Below, piece by piece: positions 40,129 through 49,164 of a stretch of DNA of 64,000 nt. Positions within the stretch are counted from its first letter, which is position 1. The number at the start of each line of letters is the position of its first letter. The notes under the pieces were generated by a model. That model was not told the DNA's origin. It saw only the letters and a list, made by a program, of their open reading frames with translations, and did not search any database. This DNA is from Solirubrobacterales bacterium (GTDB lineage Bacteria; Actinomycetota; Thermoleophilia; Solirubrobacterales; 70-9). The translations under genes and the position numbers were made by a program. The stretch is taken from assembly GCA_021155855.1 (NCBI GenBank), contig JAJNAZ010000004.1:1-64000 (forward strand), given 5' to 3'.

Positions 40129-41981
40129 GGTGGTTGCTCCTCGGTCGTGGTCTCGGCGGGCGGCTCGATCTCGATCGTCTCCTCGAACACACCGACGAAG
40201 ATCGTCACCGTATCGCCCTCGAGCACCCGGGTGCCCGCGTCCGGCGCCTGGTCGAGCACCCGGTCGTCCTCGCTCTCCTCATTGGTCTTTTGCTCGACGA
40301 TGTTCACGTTCAGCCCGCGGCCGCTGAGCGCCGTTGCTGCCGCATCGCGCGGCTGGCCCTCGACGCTCGGCACGATCACCGAGCCGGCGCCGGTGGAGAC
40401 GATGATCGTCACCCGGTCGCCTCGCAGCAACTCGGACCCCGGGCCGGGGTCCTGGCCGATCACGGTGCCCTCGGGCGCGTCCTCGTCACGGGTGTCGACG
40501 TCGACGACGAATCCGAGCCGCTCGAGCTCCGACGCGGCGACCTCCTGCGAGTCGCCGACCACGTCCGGGAGCGTGATCAGGTTCGGGCCCTTCGAGACGA
40601 TCAGGCTGACGGTCGATTGGCACTCGACCTCCTCGCCGCCCGGGGGCTGGCTCTGGATCACCCGCCCCGGGTTGATCTCGCGCGAGGGCTTCTGGCGGGT
40701 CTGGACCAACAGGTCCGCATCGTCGAGCCGCTTGCGGGCATCGGCGAGGGGCCGGTTGCGGGTCGGCGGCACCTTGACGGCGAGCCCGAGGCTGACCGTG
40801 AGCGTCACCACCGAGCCCTCCTCCGCCTTCGAGCGTGCGCGCGGATCCTGCTCGGTCACGGTGTTCTCGGGACTGCATGTCGGCGCCAGCGTCTGCTCGA
40901 CCTCGAAACCGGCAGCGGCAAGCTTCGCCCGCGCCTCCGAAACCGTGTCCTCGAGTACCAGGGGGACGCTGACCTCGTTCGGCCGGGTCAGGGCCCAGGC
41001 GGCGACCCCGGCGCCGATCAGCGCGAGCGCCGCCAGGATCGCGACCCGGCGCCGAGTCATCCAGCGGCGCGAGCCATCGGCTCGCTCCCCCTCCCGAGCG
41101 GCCTCCTCGGCGCCGGGCGCGACCGGCGCGTAGGCGGCGGTGTCGCGGAGCGCGCCGCCCGAGGGATCCGCCTCGGCGGCGTCGAGCGCGCGGATGAACT
41201 CGTCGGCCGATTGGAACCGGTTCGCCGGGTCCTTGGCCAGCGCCCGGAGCACGACCGCGTCGAGTGCGGGCGTCACCCGGGGGTTGAGCTCCGATGGCGG
41301 GCGAGGCCGTTCGGAAACCTGCTTCAGGGCGACCGCTACGGGGCTATCGGCGTCGAACGGGACGCGCCCGGTGAGCGCCTCGTAAAGCATCACCCCGACC
41401 GAGTAGATGTCGGAGGTGGCGTTCACGTCGAGGCCCTGCGCCTGCTCGGGCGAGAGGTATTGGGCGGTGCCGAGGACCGAGCCGGTAGCGGTGATCTCCG
41501 AGGCACCGGCGCGGGCGATGCCGAAGTCGGTGACCCGCGCGCGCCCCTCCGCGTCGACGAGCACATTCTGAGGCTTCAGGTCGCGATGCACGATCCCGCG
41601 CGCGTGCGCGAACTTCGCCCCGCTGAGGACCTGGCGGAGAAGCTCGATCGATTCGCCGACCGAGAGCCCACGCGCTATCAGCTCCTTGAGCGACGCCCCC
41701 TCGACGTACTCCATCGCAATCCAGTGCCGCCCGTCCGCCTCGCCACGGTCGAAGACTCCGACCACGTTGGCGTGCTGGAGGCCGGCGGCGGCCTCCGCCT
41801 CGCGCCGGAAGCGGTGCACGAACTGGGCGTCCTGGGCGAAGCGCTCGTGCAGGAACTTGAGCGCCACCCGGCGGTTGAGCATCTCGTCCTGGGCGAGCCA
41901 GACGTCCGCCATCCCGCCGCTGCCGAGGCGGCCGATGAGCGTGTAGCGGTCGCCGATGCGCGTCCCCTGCTCTAGGCGCAT
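40125..41981 (-). CDS. pknB: Ser/Thr protein kinase with four PASTA repeats (PknB type)
   Basis: A 618-residue receptor kinase. The kinase domain (about 13-270) has GSGGMADVW, K42, HRDLKPQN (D134) and DFGIAR (152-157), with Thr residues in the loop before YLSPEQ. One membrane helix (RRVAILAALALIGAGVAAWAL) leads to four PASTA repeats (about 335-605), which in other bacteria bind muropeptides or lipid II. The ATG is 21 bases after the pbpA stop. In actinobacteria this kinase controls elongation and division and is reversed by PstP, which is encoded in the same operon. Confidence 0.97.
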   Translation of the reverse strand: MRLEQGTRIGDRYTLIGRLGSGGMADVWLAQDEMLNRRVALKFLHERFAQDAQFVHRFRREAEAAAGLQHANVVGVFDRGEADGRHWIAMEYVEGASLKELIARGLSVGESIELLRQVLSGAKFAHARGIVHRDLKPQNVLVDAEGRARVTDFGIARAGASEITATGSVLGTAQYLSPEQAQGLDVNATSDIYSVGVMLYEALTGRVPFDADSPVAVALKQVSERPRPPSELNPRVTPALDAVVLRALAKDPANRFQSADEFIRALDAAEADPSGGALRDTAAYAPVAPGAEEAAREGERADGSRRWMTRRRVAILAALALIGAGVAAWALTRPNEVSVPLVLEDTVSEARAKLAAAGFEVEQTLAPTCSPENTVTEQDPRARSKAEEGSVVTLTVSLGLAVKVPPTRNRPLADARKRLDDADLLVQTRQKPSREINPGRVIQSQPPGGEEVECQSTVSLIVSKGPNLITLPDVVGDSQEVAASELERLGFVVDVDTRDEDAPEGTVIGQDPGPGSELLRGDRVTIIVSTGAGSVIVPSVEGQPRDAAATALSGRGLNVNIVEQKTNEESEDDRVLDQAPDAGTRVLEGDTVTIFVGVFEETIEIEPPAETTTEEQPP

Positions 41982-42002
41982 CGCGCCCTCCGAGCTCGCT
42001 CG

Positions 42003-43469
42003 TCAACCACTCAGCAGGCTCTCCACGACGTCGGTCGCGATCGGTCCGGCGACCTCGCCGCCGAAGCATCCCTGGCAGCGTTCGATCGTTGCCGCGACCG
42101 CAATCTGGGGGTCCTGGGACGGGGCGAAAGCGATGAACCAGGGCTGGTTGGTGCCCTCGAGGTCGATCTCGGCGGTTCCGGTCTTGCCCGCGAACTCGAC
42201 CCCGCCGACGCTGAGGCCCGACGCGGTGCCCTCCCTGGTGACGTTGGTCATCATCTCGGTCAGCTGGGTCGCCGACTCCTCGGAGATCACCTGGTCCTGC
42301 TCGTCGCCGTCGCCCAGCTCCTCGATCGTGCGCCCGTCCGGGTCCTTGGCCTGCTGGAGGAAGGTCGGCTCCATCAGCGTGCCGCCGTTGCCGACCGCCG
42401 CCGCGACCTCGGCCATCTGCGTGGCGGTCGCCAGCAGCTGACCCTCGGCGCCGCCCTGACCGATCGCCACCCGGCCGACATCGAAGCCCTCCTCGACCAG
42501 GTCGCCGTCGGAGTTGTAGACGCCGCTCGGCGCCATCTGGTCGCCGGGATAGTCCAGCTCGGGGTCGGAGTAGAACCCGAACCGCTTCATGTAGGTGACC
42601 ATCGTCTCCGGGCCGAGCTGCTCGCCGACCTGGGCCCAGTAGGTGTTGACGGAGTTGGTCAGCGCGGTGGTCATGTCGATGTCTCCGAAGCTCTGCCCAC
42701 CGGAGTTCTGCAACTCGATGCCGCTGATCTGCTTCGGCGAATCGGCGTTGAGCACGGTCGAGGGCTCGAACTCGCCTGAGTCGAGCGCCGCCGCCGCGGT
42801 CACGACCTTCATCGTCGACCCCGGCGGGTAGGTGCTCTGTGTGGGGCGGTTGAGCAGCGGCGCCGACTCGTCGCTCTGCAGCTGCTTGAAGGTGTTGTCG
42901 CTCTGGACCGCGTTCGGATCGAAGCCCGGGATCGAGGCCATCGTCCGCACCGCCCCGGTCGCGGGCTCGATTGCCACCAGCGCGGCCCCGGTGCCGGGGA
43001 CGCTGATCGCCGACTGCAGCCCCTGGGTGGCGATCCGCTGCGCCTCGGAGTCGATGGTGAGGGTGATGTCGGCGCCGGCAGGCTGCTCGTCGCGGAGCTG
43101 GTCGATGATCGAGGCGAACTCGTTGTCCTCGCCGACCAGCAAGTCGTTCTCGGCCGACTCGATTCCGGTCCGGCCGACGTCGACGAAGCTGTAGCCGACC
43201 GGGTTGCCGAACAGGGATCCCTCGGGGTAGCCGCGCACGTAGACCGGGTTGCGCCCGCCGCCCTCGGGCAGGCTCTCGGCGATCAGCGCGCCGTCGATCG
43301 TCGTGATCGAGCCGCGGGGGATCTGCTGCTCCTCGATCAGCGGACGGCGGTTGGCCGACTTGCCCTCGAGCTCCTCGGCGTCGAAGACCGCCCACTTCGA
43401 GGTGAAGTAGACGGGCGTGGCCAGTAACAGCACCACGAGCACGTAGATGCGCACGATCGGCTTGTTCAC
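42003..43469 (-). CDS. pbpA: Class B penicillin-binding protein (PbpA), transpeptidase
   Basis: A 488-residue bitopic protein. One N-terminal helix (IVRIYVLVVLLLATPVYFTS) anchors it, a dimerisation domain includes QIPRGSITTIDG, and the transpeptidase has all three penicillin motifs: PPGSTMKVVTAAAAL (S-x-x-K), TNSVNTYWAQ (S-x-N) and AGKTGTAE (K-T-G). It would crosslink peptidoglycan outside the membrane, partnered with the SEDS polymerase whose gene it overlaps in a GTGA junction. The gene order ftsW/rodA-pbpA is the usual actinobacterial pair. Confidence 0.96.
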   Translation of the reverse strand: MNKPIVRIYVLVVLLLATPVYFTSKWAVFDAEELEGKSANRRPLIEEQQIPRGSITTIDGALIAESLPEGGGRNPVYVRGYPEGSLFGNPVGYSFVDVGRTGIESAENDLLVGEDNEFASIIDQLRDEQPAGADITLTIDSEAQRIATQGLQSAISVPGTGAALVAIEPATGAVRTMASIPGFDPNAVQSDNTFKQLQSDESAPLLNRPTQSTYPPGSTMKVVTAAAALDSGEFEPSTVLNADSPKQISGIELQNSGGQSFGDIDMTTALTNSVNTYWAQVGEQLGPETMVTYMKRFGFYSDPELDYPGDQMAPSGVYNSDGDLVEEGFDVGRVAIGQGGAEGQLLATATQMAEVAAAVGNGGTLMEPTFLQQAKDPDGRTIEELGDGDEQDQVISEESATQLTEMMTNVTREGTASGLSVGGVEFAGKTGTAEIDLEGTNQPWFIAFAPSQDPQIAVAATIERCQGCFGGEVAGPIATDVVESLLSG

Positions 43470-44833
43470 GCGGGCGCTCGCTCGAGGTCGGTTGGGCCGG
43501 GCTGGCTGGGCTCGGGAGGCGGGCGGCGGGCCCGGTCGGATACCAGCAGCAGCAGCGCGAGCAGGATCATGTTGGCGACGATCGAGCTGCCGCCGAAGGA
43601 CACGAACGGCAGGGTGACGCCGGTCAGCGGAATCACCTTGGTGACGCCGCCGATGATCACGAACGCCTGCAGGGCGAAGATTGCGGTGAGGCCGGCGGCG
43701 AGCAGCTTTGAGAAGCCGTCCGGGGCCATGACCGCGGTCTTGAAGCCGCGGGCGGCGATCAGCGCATAGATGAGGATCACCGCGCAGGCGCCGAACAGCC
43801 CCAGCTCCATCGTGATCACCGCGTAGATGAAGTCGGTGTGCGGCGTGGGCAGGATGCTGCCGCACTCCGGGAACGGCTGCTGACAGTCGGGGGCGAACGG
43901 GCCGGGCAGCTTCAGCAGCGACTCGCCCAACCCCTGGCCGAAGAGTCCGCCGTCGGCCTGCGCGAAGAGCGACTGCTGGATCTGCCCCGCGCCCTCGGGC
44001 GCATTGCCGGCGAACGGGTCGAGCCAGATCTCGAACCGGTCATGGACGTGGGAGATGTTGTTACCGAGCACCAGTGATCCGATCGCGAACATGGCCAGCC
44101 CGATGAGCACGTAGGAGAGCCGGCCGGTGGCGACATAGAGCAGGGCGAGGAAGGCGCCGAAGAACATCAGCGAGCTGCCCAGGTCGCGGATGAAGACCAG
44201 CATCAGCATCGCCGCCCCCCAGACGACGAGCAGCGGGCCGAAGTGCTTCAGCGGCGGGATCGTCAGCCCGGCTATACGCCGTGCCGCGACCGACAGCATC
44301 TCCCGCTTCTCGGCCAGGTAGCTGGCGAGGAAGATGACGATGCAGATCTTCGCCAGCTCCGCCGGCTGGAATGAGATCGGACCGATGTCGACGCTGAGGT
44401 AGGCGCCGTTGACCTGGTTGCGGGTGATGAACGGCCCGAGCAGCAGCAGGATGCCGGCGGTGGCGATCAGGTACCGGTAGCGCTCGAGCACGTTGTAGTC
44501 GCTCAACAGGACGATCGTGAGGCAGAAGAGCACCAGCCCGAGCACGAACACCGATGCCTGGTCGAAGGCCAGGTCGTCCTTGATCCGGTAGATGACCACC
44601 AGCCCGATCGCGGCCAGCAGGGCGCAGAGCGGGAACAGGTAAGGATCGGCATGGGGGAGGCGGAAGCGCAGGAACAGGTGCGCCACCAGACACAGGGCGA
44701 AGAAGTAGCCGCCGTAGATCAGGCTCAGATCGCCGATCTCGTCCGACCTCGTGATGAAGACGGCGGTGAAGCCGGCGATCAGCAGGACGGCCACCGGAAC
44801 CAGCGCCAGCAGCTCGCGGTTGCGGGCGCTCAT
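43466..44833 (-). CDS. SEDS-family peptidoglycan glycosyltransferase (FtsW/RodA)
   Basis: A 455-residue polytopic membrane protein with about ten helices, the SEDS polymerase that extends glycan strands from lipid II. The C-terminal PHTDFIYAVITMELGLFGA, with the catalytic Asp, and VIPLTGVTLPFVSFGGSSIVANM are its signatures. It resembles RodA of actinobacterial clusters by context. The start ATG overlaps the PstP gene (ATGA type). RodA and FtsW are hard to separate from sequence alone, so no symbol is given. Confidence 0.95.
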   Translation of the reverse strand: MSARNRELLALVPVAVLLIAGFTAVFITRSDEIGDLSLIYGGYFFALCLVAHLFLRFRLPHADPYLFPLCALLAAIGLVVIYRIKDDLAFDQASVFVLGLVLFCLTIVLLSDYNVLERYRYLIATAGILLLLGPFITRNQVNGAYLSVDIGPISFQPAELAKICIVIFLASYLAEKREMLSVAARRIAGLTIPPLKHFGPLLVVWGAAMLMLVFIRDLGSSLMFFGAFLALLYVATGRLSYVLIGLAMFAIGSLVLGNNISHVHDRFEIWLDPFAGNAPEGAGQIQQSLFAQADGGLFGQGLGESLLKLPGPFAPDCQQPFPECGSILPTPHTDFIYAVITMELGLFGACAVILIYALIAARGFKTAVMAPDGFSKLLAAGLTAIFALQAFVIIGGVTKVIPLTGVTLPFVSFGGSSIVANMILLALLLLVSDRARRPPPEPSQPGPTDLERAPA

Positions 44834-46137
44834 CGCTGGTCGCGCGAGCCCTGGCGCTGTTTGCTGCCCGAGCGCTCGCCGCCGCCCGAGCGCCGGCGCT
44901 CCGACCCGCCCTGGTCGCCATCCTGCGGCTGGCCCGGCGGCTGGGCGGAATCCCCGCCCTGCGGCGGCGCCGGCAGCGGCGCCACCGCTGCCGACTCGAG
45001 GTCGTCGAGCAGCGAGATCGCGTCATCGCGGGAACGAAGCTCGTGGTCGGTGACGCTGCCGCGACGCTCCTCGGGCAACGCGGCCGCCTGAGTCGGGACC
45101 GAGTAGACCTCGTTGTAGAGGCTGATGTCGAGCGGGAGCTCGTATGGAAGCCCGCGATAGAGGGTGATGCGCCCGCCCTCGTCGATGCCGAGGAAGTAGA
45201 CCTGGCGGGCGCCGTAGACGGCGGCGATCCCGATTCCGGCGAGAATCGCGAGGACGGCGAGGACCTTCGCGGCGGTCTTCAAGCGTCTCCGCCGAGGGGG
45301 CGCTCGGTGCTCGGTGCTGAGTGCTCGCTCCCCGGCCGCGGCGCGGACGCGCTCGCCGGAGAGTCCCGCCTCCTCGGCGATCGGGCCGATCAGGGTCGCG
45401 TCCTCGACCGCCTCCACCTCCTCGGCCGGCTCGAGGCGGAAGGCGACGACGGTGATGTTGTCGCGGCCCCCCGCCTCGTTGGCCTCACTGACCATTTGGT
45501 CCACCGCCCGGTCCAGGTTCGGCGAGGTCTCGAGCAGCTCGGCGATGCGCTCGTCCTTGATCATCGTCGTCAGGCCGTCGGAGCAGATCAGAAAGACGTC
45601 GTCCGGGCGGGCACTGAAGGTGAGCGTGTCGACCTCCACCTCCTCCTCGGGGCCGAGCGCCCGGGTGATGATCGAGCGCTGCGGATGGTCCTCGGCCTGC
45701 TCATCGGTGAGCCGGCCCTGGCGGCGCAGCTCCTCGACCAACGAGTGATCGGAGGTCAACAGGCGCAGGGCGCCATCGCGATAGACGTAGGCGCGGCTGT
45801 CGCCGACATGCGCGAAGGAGACCTCGTCGCCCTCCACCAGCGCGGCGGTCAACGTGGTTCCCATCCCGGAGCGGCTCGAGTCGTGCTGGGCGAGGCTGTG
45901 GATGCGATCGTTGGCCGCCTCCGCGATCGAGCGCAGATAGGACTCGCCCGATTCACCCGGCCGGTCCGCCGAGTCAAACGATTCCGCTGCGATCCGCGAC
46001 GCGACCTCGCCCGCCTGAGCGCCGCCCATGCCGTCGGCGACCGCGAACACCGGCCCGTGCACGTAATACGAATCCTCGTTCGCGTTCCGCTGCCGACCGG
46101 TGTCGGTACGGAACGCCTGGTCGGCGACCCTCAGCAT
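44830..46137 (-). CDS. pstP: PP2C-type Ser/Thr phosphatase (PstP)
   Basis: A 435-residue membrane-anchored phosphatase that would dephosphorylate the kinases encoded in the same operon. The PP2C domain (about 1-235) has NEDSYYV, VADGMGGAQAGEVAS, GMGTTLTAALV, VGDSRAYVYRDG, CSDGLTTM and GGRDNITVVAF, containing the metal-binding Asps. A membrane helix (KTAAKVLAVLAILAGIGIAAVYG) follows, then a low-complexity extracellular tail rich in Gly, Ser, Gln and Arg. It starts at ATG 46137, four bases after the FHA gene upstream. This is the standard place for PstP. Confidence 0.96.
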   Translation of the reverse strand: MLRVADQAFRTDTGRQRNANEDSYYVHGPVFAVADGMGGAQAGEVASRIAAESFDSADRPGESGESYLRSIAEAANDRIHSLAQHDSSRSGMGTTLTAALVEGDEVSFAHVGDSRAYVYRDGALRLLTSDHSLVEELRRQGRLTDEQAEDHPQRSIITRALGPEEEVEVDTLTFSARPDDVFLICSDGLTTMIKDERIAELLETSPNLDRAVDQMVSEANEAGGRDNITVVAFRLEPAEEVEAVEDATLIGPIAEEAGLSGERVRAAAGERALSTEHRAPPRRRRLKTAAKVLAVLAILAGIGIAAVYGARQVYFLGIDEGGRITLYRGLPYELPLDISLYNEVYSVPTQAAALPEERRGSVTDHELRSRDDAISLLDDLESAAVAPLPAPPQGGDSAQPPGQPQDGDQGGSERRRSGGGERSGSKQRQGSRDQR

Positions 46138-46141
46138 CCCA

Positions 46142-46627
46142 CTAATCGTCTCCGGGCAGCCGCAGCTCGAAGCGGAGCTCGGTGTCGCCGATCCTGATCT
46201 CGTCCAGGTCCGAGAGCTCGGCCTCGCCATCGAGTTGGGCGCCGTTGAGGAAGGTGCCGTTGGTCGAGTTCATGTCCTCAACGTAATAGGAGGCCCCACG
46301 GGAATACAGCCGAGCGTGGATCGCCGACGCGAACCGGTCCTCGATCCGTACGTCGGCCTCGGTGGAGCGCCCGATCGAGAGCCCGCCGAACAGGTCGTAG
46401 CGCGCGTCCGGGGGCAGCCCGCCGCCGCGAACGGCGACCAGGTAGGCATCTGTCGCCGCGGCCCGACCCCCGGGGCCGACGGCGTGAAAGCCGGTCGCCT
46501 CCGGCGCCGGGGCGGCCGTCCGCCGGAGCTCGCGCAGGGCGCTGCGCGAGACCCAGAATAGGAACAGGTAGAGGACCGCGAGGAAGCCGAACTTCAGCGC
46601 GACCGCGATCGGTTCAGTGTCTATCAA
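46142..46627 (-). CDS. fhaB: Membrane FHA-domain protein (FhaB/FipA type)
   Basis: A 161-residue protein with one N-terminal helix (FGFLAVLYLFLFWVSRSAL) and a C-terminal FHA domain, a phosphothreonine-binding module: GGLSIGRSTEADVRIED, ASAIHARLYS and EDMNSTNGTFLNG have the conserved G-R-x(n)-S-x-x-H and N-G. It would bring phosphorylated partners to the membrane next to the kinase. Its start overlaps the FhaA stop by four bases. Confidence 0.94.
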   Translation of the reverse strand: MIDTEPIAVALKFGFLAVLYLFLFWVSRSALRELRRTAAPAPEATGFHAVGPGGRAAATDAYLVAVRGGGLPPDARYDLFGGLSIGRSTEADVRIEDRFASAIHARLYSRGASYYVEDMNSTNGTFLNGAQLDGEAELSDLDEIRIGDTELRFELRLPGDD

Positions 46628-47391
46628 TGCTCGATGTCGAAGATGAACTGGACGGTCCCGAGCGTGACGCGATCGCCGGGCGAGAGCCGGGATGCGTCCA
46701 CCTGACGGTCGTTCACCTTGACCCCGTTCGTCGACTCCAAGTCAACGATCTGCCAGTCGCCGGTGGGGCCGCGACGCAGCTCGGCATGGTGGCGGGAGAC
46801 GTTCGGGTCGTTGAGCACGCAATCGGCCTCGCGTGAGCGCCCGAGCACCGCCATCGGTCCGTCGAGGACGTAGCGCCGGTCGTCGAGTGAGACGATCGCC
46901 TTGGTCTCGGTCAGATGGGCGGCGGGTTGTCGGCGGCGGGACTTCGTCTGCTTCGGCGGCACGCTGTAGACCATCGTGTGGCCCTGCTCGCCCTGCTCGG
47001 GCGCCTCGCCCTGGCGCGCCGGCGGCTTCACCAGCCGGGTCTGGATCCCGAACTCCCCCAAGCGAAGGCGATCGTCCGACTCGAGCTCGACCTCGGGCCG
47101 GGTGAGCAGCGCGTAGTCGTGGCGCCGCGCATGCTCCAGCAGGTACGCGGACAGCTCCTGCTCGAGCGAGCGCTCATAGCCCTCGAGGCGCTCGCGATCC
47201 TCTACCGAGAGCCAGACCGTGTACTGGTTCGGGACGTAGACCCGGGACACCGAGGCGGTGCGATGGGCGTCCATCTCCTTGGCCAGCTTGCGGGCGATCT
47301 CGACCGGCTGCACCTGGGAGGAGAAGGCGCGGCTGAAGACACCCTCGACGAGGTTCTCGATCCGTTGCTCAAGGTTGCGCAGGACGCTCAT
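46624..47391 (-). CDS. fhaA: FHA-domain protein FhaA (DUF3662 + FHA)
   Basis: A 255-residue cytoplasmic protein. The N-terminal DUF3662 domain (about 1-125; RNLEQRIENLVEGVFSRAF landmark and MDAHRTASVSRVYVPNQY) is linked by a charged stretch to a C-terminal FHA domain with VLGRSREADCVLNDPNVSRHHAELRR and LESTNGVKVND. FhaA in mycobacteria binds phosphorylated MviN pseudokinase and regulates lipid II flipping. It is the first gene of the overlapping growth operon, so the operon promoter should lie upstream of 47391, in the 93-base gap before the kinase gene's end. Confidence 0.94.
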   Translation of the reverse strand: MSVLRNLEQRIENLVEGVFSRAFSSQVQPVEIARKLAKEMDAHRTASVSRVYVPNQYTVWLSVEDRERLEGYERSLEQELSAYLLEHARRHDYALLTRPEVELESDDRLRLGEFGIQTRLVKPPARQGEAPEQGEQGHTMVYSVPPKQTKSRRRQPAAHLTETKAIVSLDDRRYVLDGPMAVLGRSREADCVLNDPNVSRHHAELRRGPTGDWQIVDLESTNGVKVNDRQVDASRLSPGDRVTLGTVQFIFDIEH

Positions 47392-47484
47392 GGCTTCTGT
47401 GTGGCCCCCATGCGCCAGCGACCACGAGGCCCGTGGCGAGCTGCATCGGGGCACAGGAATCCTAGGTGCTCGCTCAGGTGAGCA

Positions 47485-49035
47485 TCAGGTGGTCACCGGC
47501 CGCGAGCCGTTCGCGCTCCGCGGCAGAGGCCAGACCGGCCCGCGCCCGCGCACGACCAGGAACTCGATCGCGACCGCGAGCGCGGCGGCGGCGACAACGC
47601 CGATCGGTTTGCCGCCGAGGGCGCCGTTGCCGACCAGCGCCAACCCGGCGTCGGCGAGGGCGGCCCAGAGCATCGCGCCGAGCAGGGCAATCGACGCGTG
47701 GCGAGCGCCCAGCAGCCACCCGAGCGTCGCCCCGGCGAGCGCAAAGATCCCGGCGCCGAGCAGCGACTCGGGATCGAGCAGTGGCCCGAGGACCGCATCC
47801 GCCGCGACCGCCGGGTCGCTCATCCAGTCATTGGGTGCCTGGGCGGCGATCCCGAGCTCGGGCCCGAGGCCGAGGGCGATGGAGCCGGCGACCAGCCAGG
47901 CCCAGGCTCCGGCGCCGAGGATCGCCCGCGCGAGCAATGACTGGCCCCCGGCACCGAGGGCGATCGCCGCACCGCCGACGCCGCCGGCGGCGAGCAGGGG
48001 CGCAGCGGCCGGAGCCAGCCCCGCGGTGGGCGCGCCGACGAGCAGGGCAGGCAGGCAGAGGACGGTGAGCACCAGCGCGGCCCCGGCGGCCCCGAGCGGA
48101 CCGACGAGCAGGACGAGCCCGGCCACGAGGCAAGCAAGCGCGGCGACGTGGACCGCGCCCAGCCGCGAGCGGGCCGCCGGCTCGGGCTCCTCGGCGCCCT
48201 CCGGTAGCGGCACCGGGCGCTCGGCGTCGAGCGCTCCCAGCTCCGCCTCGAGCCGGTCGCGGAGCTCGGCCGCGGTCGGGCGCAGCTTCGGCGCCGGATC
48301 GAGGCAGGCGTCGATCGCATCGGTGATCGGTTCCGGCAGGTCGGGGCGATAGATCCGCAACGACGGCATACCGTCGCCGATCAGCCGCACGGTCCGCGCG
48401 GGACTCGCGCCCGCGACCGGGTTCTCACCCGACCAACACTCGAACGCGGTAAGCGCCAGCGAGTAGACGTCCGACTCGGGCCCGGCGAGGCTGCCGTCGG
48501 CCTGCTCTGGCGACATGTAGGCGAGCGTGCCGACGACCTCCCCGGCGGCTGTCAGGGTCGGGGCGCCGGCGATCCGGGCGATGCCGAAATCCATCAGCTT
48601 GGCGCGGCGGCCGACTCCCTGGTCGTCGCGCACGATCACGTTTTGAGGCTTGACGTCGCGATGGATCACGCCGCGGGCGTGCGCGTGGGCGAGCGCGTCG
48701 CTGAGGTCCGCGGCGAGCTCGGCGACATCGCGGTCGCGCAGCCCTCCGGCGCCGTGCAGCCGCGCCAGGGTCTCGCCCGGCACCAGCTCAGAGACCAGCA
48801 GCGCGTGGCCCTCCCGTTCGCCAAGCTCGTACAGGGTCACGATCCCGGGATGGTTGAGGCGCGCCGCGGCCTGGGCCTCTCGCACCACGCGCTCGGGCTG
48901 CGCGCTCGCGATCTCCTTCACCGCCACCTGGCGCTGGAGGCGCTCGTCGAAGGCGCGGTAGACCGTTCCCATGCCCCCGGCACCGATCCGCTCGAGGACA
49001 CGAAAACGGCCCATCAGCAGCTCGTCGCCCACCAT
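47485..49035 (-). CDS. Ser/Thr protein kinase with polytopic membrane C-terminus
   Basis: A 516-residue kinase. The catalytic domain (about 10-265) has GAGGMGTVYRA, K40 (VAVKE), HRDVKPQN (D127), DFGIAR (149-154) and YMSPEQ. Instead of one membrane helix and an extracellular sensor, the rest (about 285-500) is strongly hydrophobic, with six to eight Ala/Gly/Leu-rich helices and short loops. Such polytopic kinases could sense membrane state. ATG 49035 is preferred (AAGGACC upstream). It stands alone upstream of the fha operon and is divergent from the anchored protein at 49165. Confidence 0.92.
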   Translation of the reverse strand: MVGDELLMGRFRVLERIGAGGMGTVYRAFDERLQRQVAVKEIASAQPERVVREAQAAARLNHPGIVTLYELGEREGHALLVSELVPGETLARLHGAGGLRDRDVAELAADLSDALAHAHARGVIHRDVKPQNVIVRDDQGVGRRAKLMDFGIARIAGAPTLTAAGEVVGTLAYMSPEQADGSLAGPESDVYSLALTAFECWSGENPVAGASPARTVRLIGDGMPSLRIYRPDLPEPITDAIDACLDPAPKLRPTAAELRDRLEAELGALDAERPVPLPEGAEEPEPAARSRLGAVHVAALACLVAGLVLLVGPLGAAGAALVLTVLCLPALLVGAPTAGLAPAAAPLLAAGGVGGAAIALGAGGQSLLARAILGAGAWAWLVAGSIALGLGPELGIAAQAPNDWMSDPAVAADAVLGPLLDPESLLGAGIFALAGATLGWLLGARHASIALLGAMLWAALADAGLALVGNGALGGKPIGVVAAAALAVAIEFLVVRGRGPVWPLPRSANGSRPVTT

Positions 49036-49164
49036 CTTCGGTCCTTCGCCGCCCGGCGCCGGTCTCCTGCAATGCTGCGGCCCGAGACCGCGAGCGGGCC
49101 GCGCGGCGGTGGCCTCCGCAGCAGGGTTCATACTCTTGCCGCCGAACGCCTTCCAGGTTTCAGC

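Noticed and set aside
39166..41133. Long plus-strand frame opposite ddl and pknB
   Set aside because: An antisense shadow; both minus-strand genes are strongly conserved.
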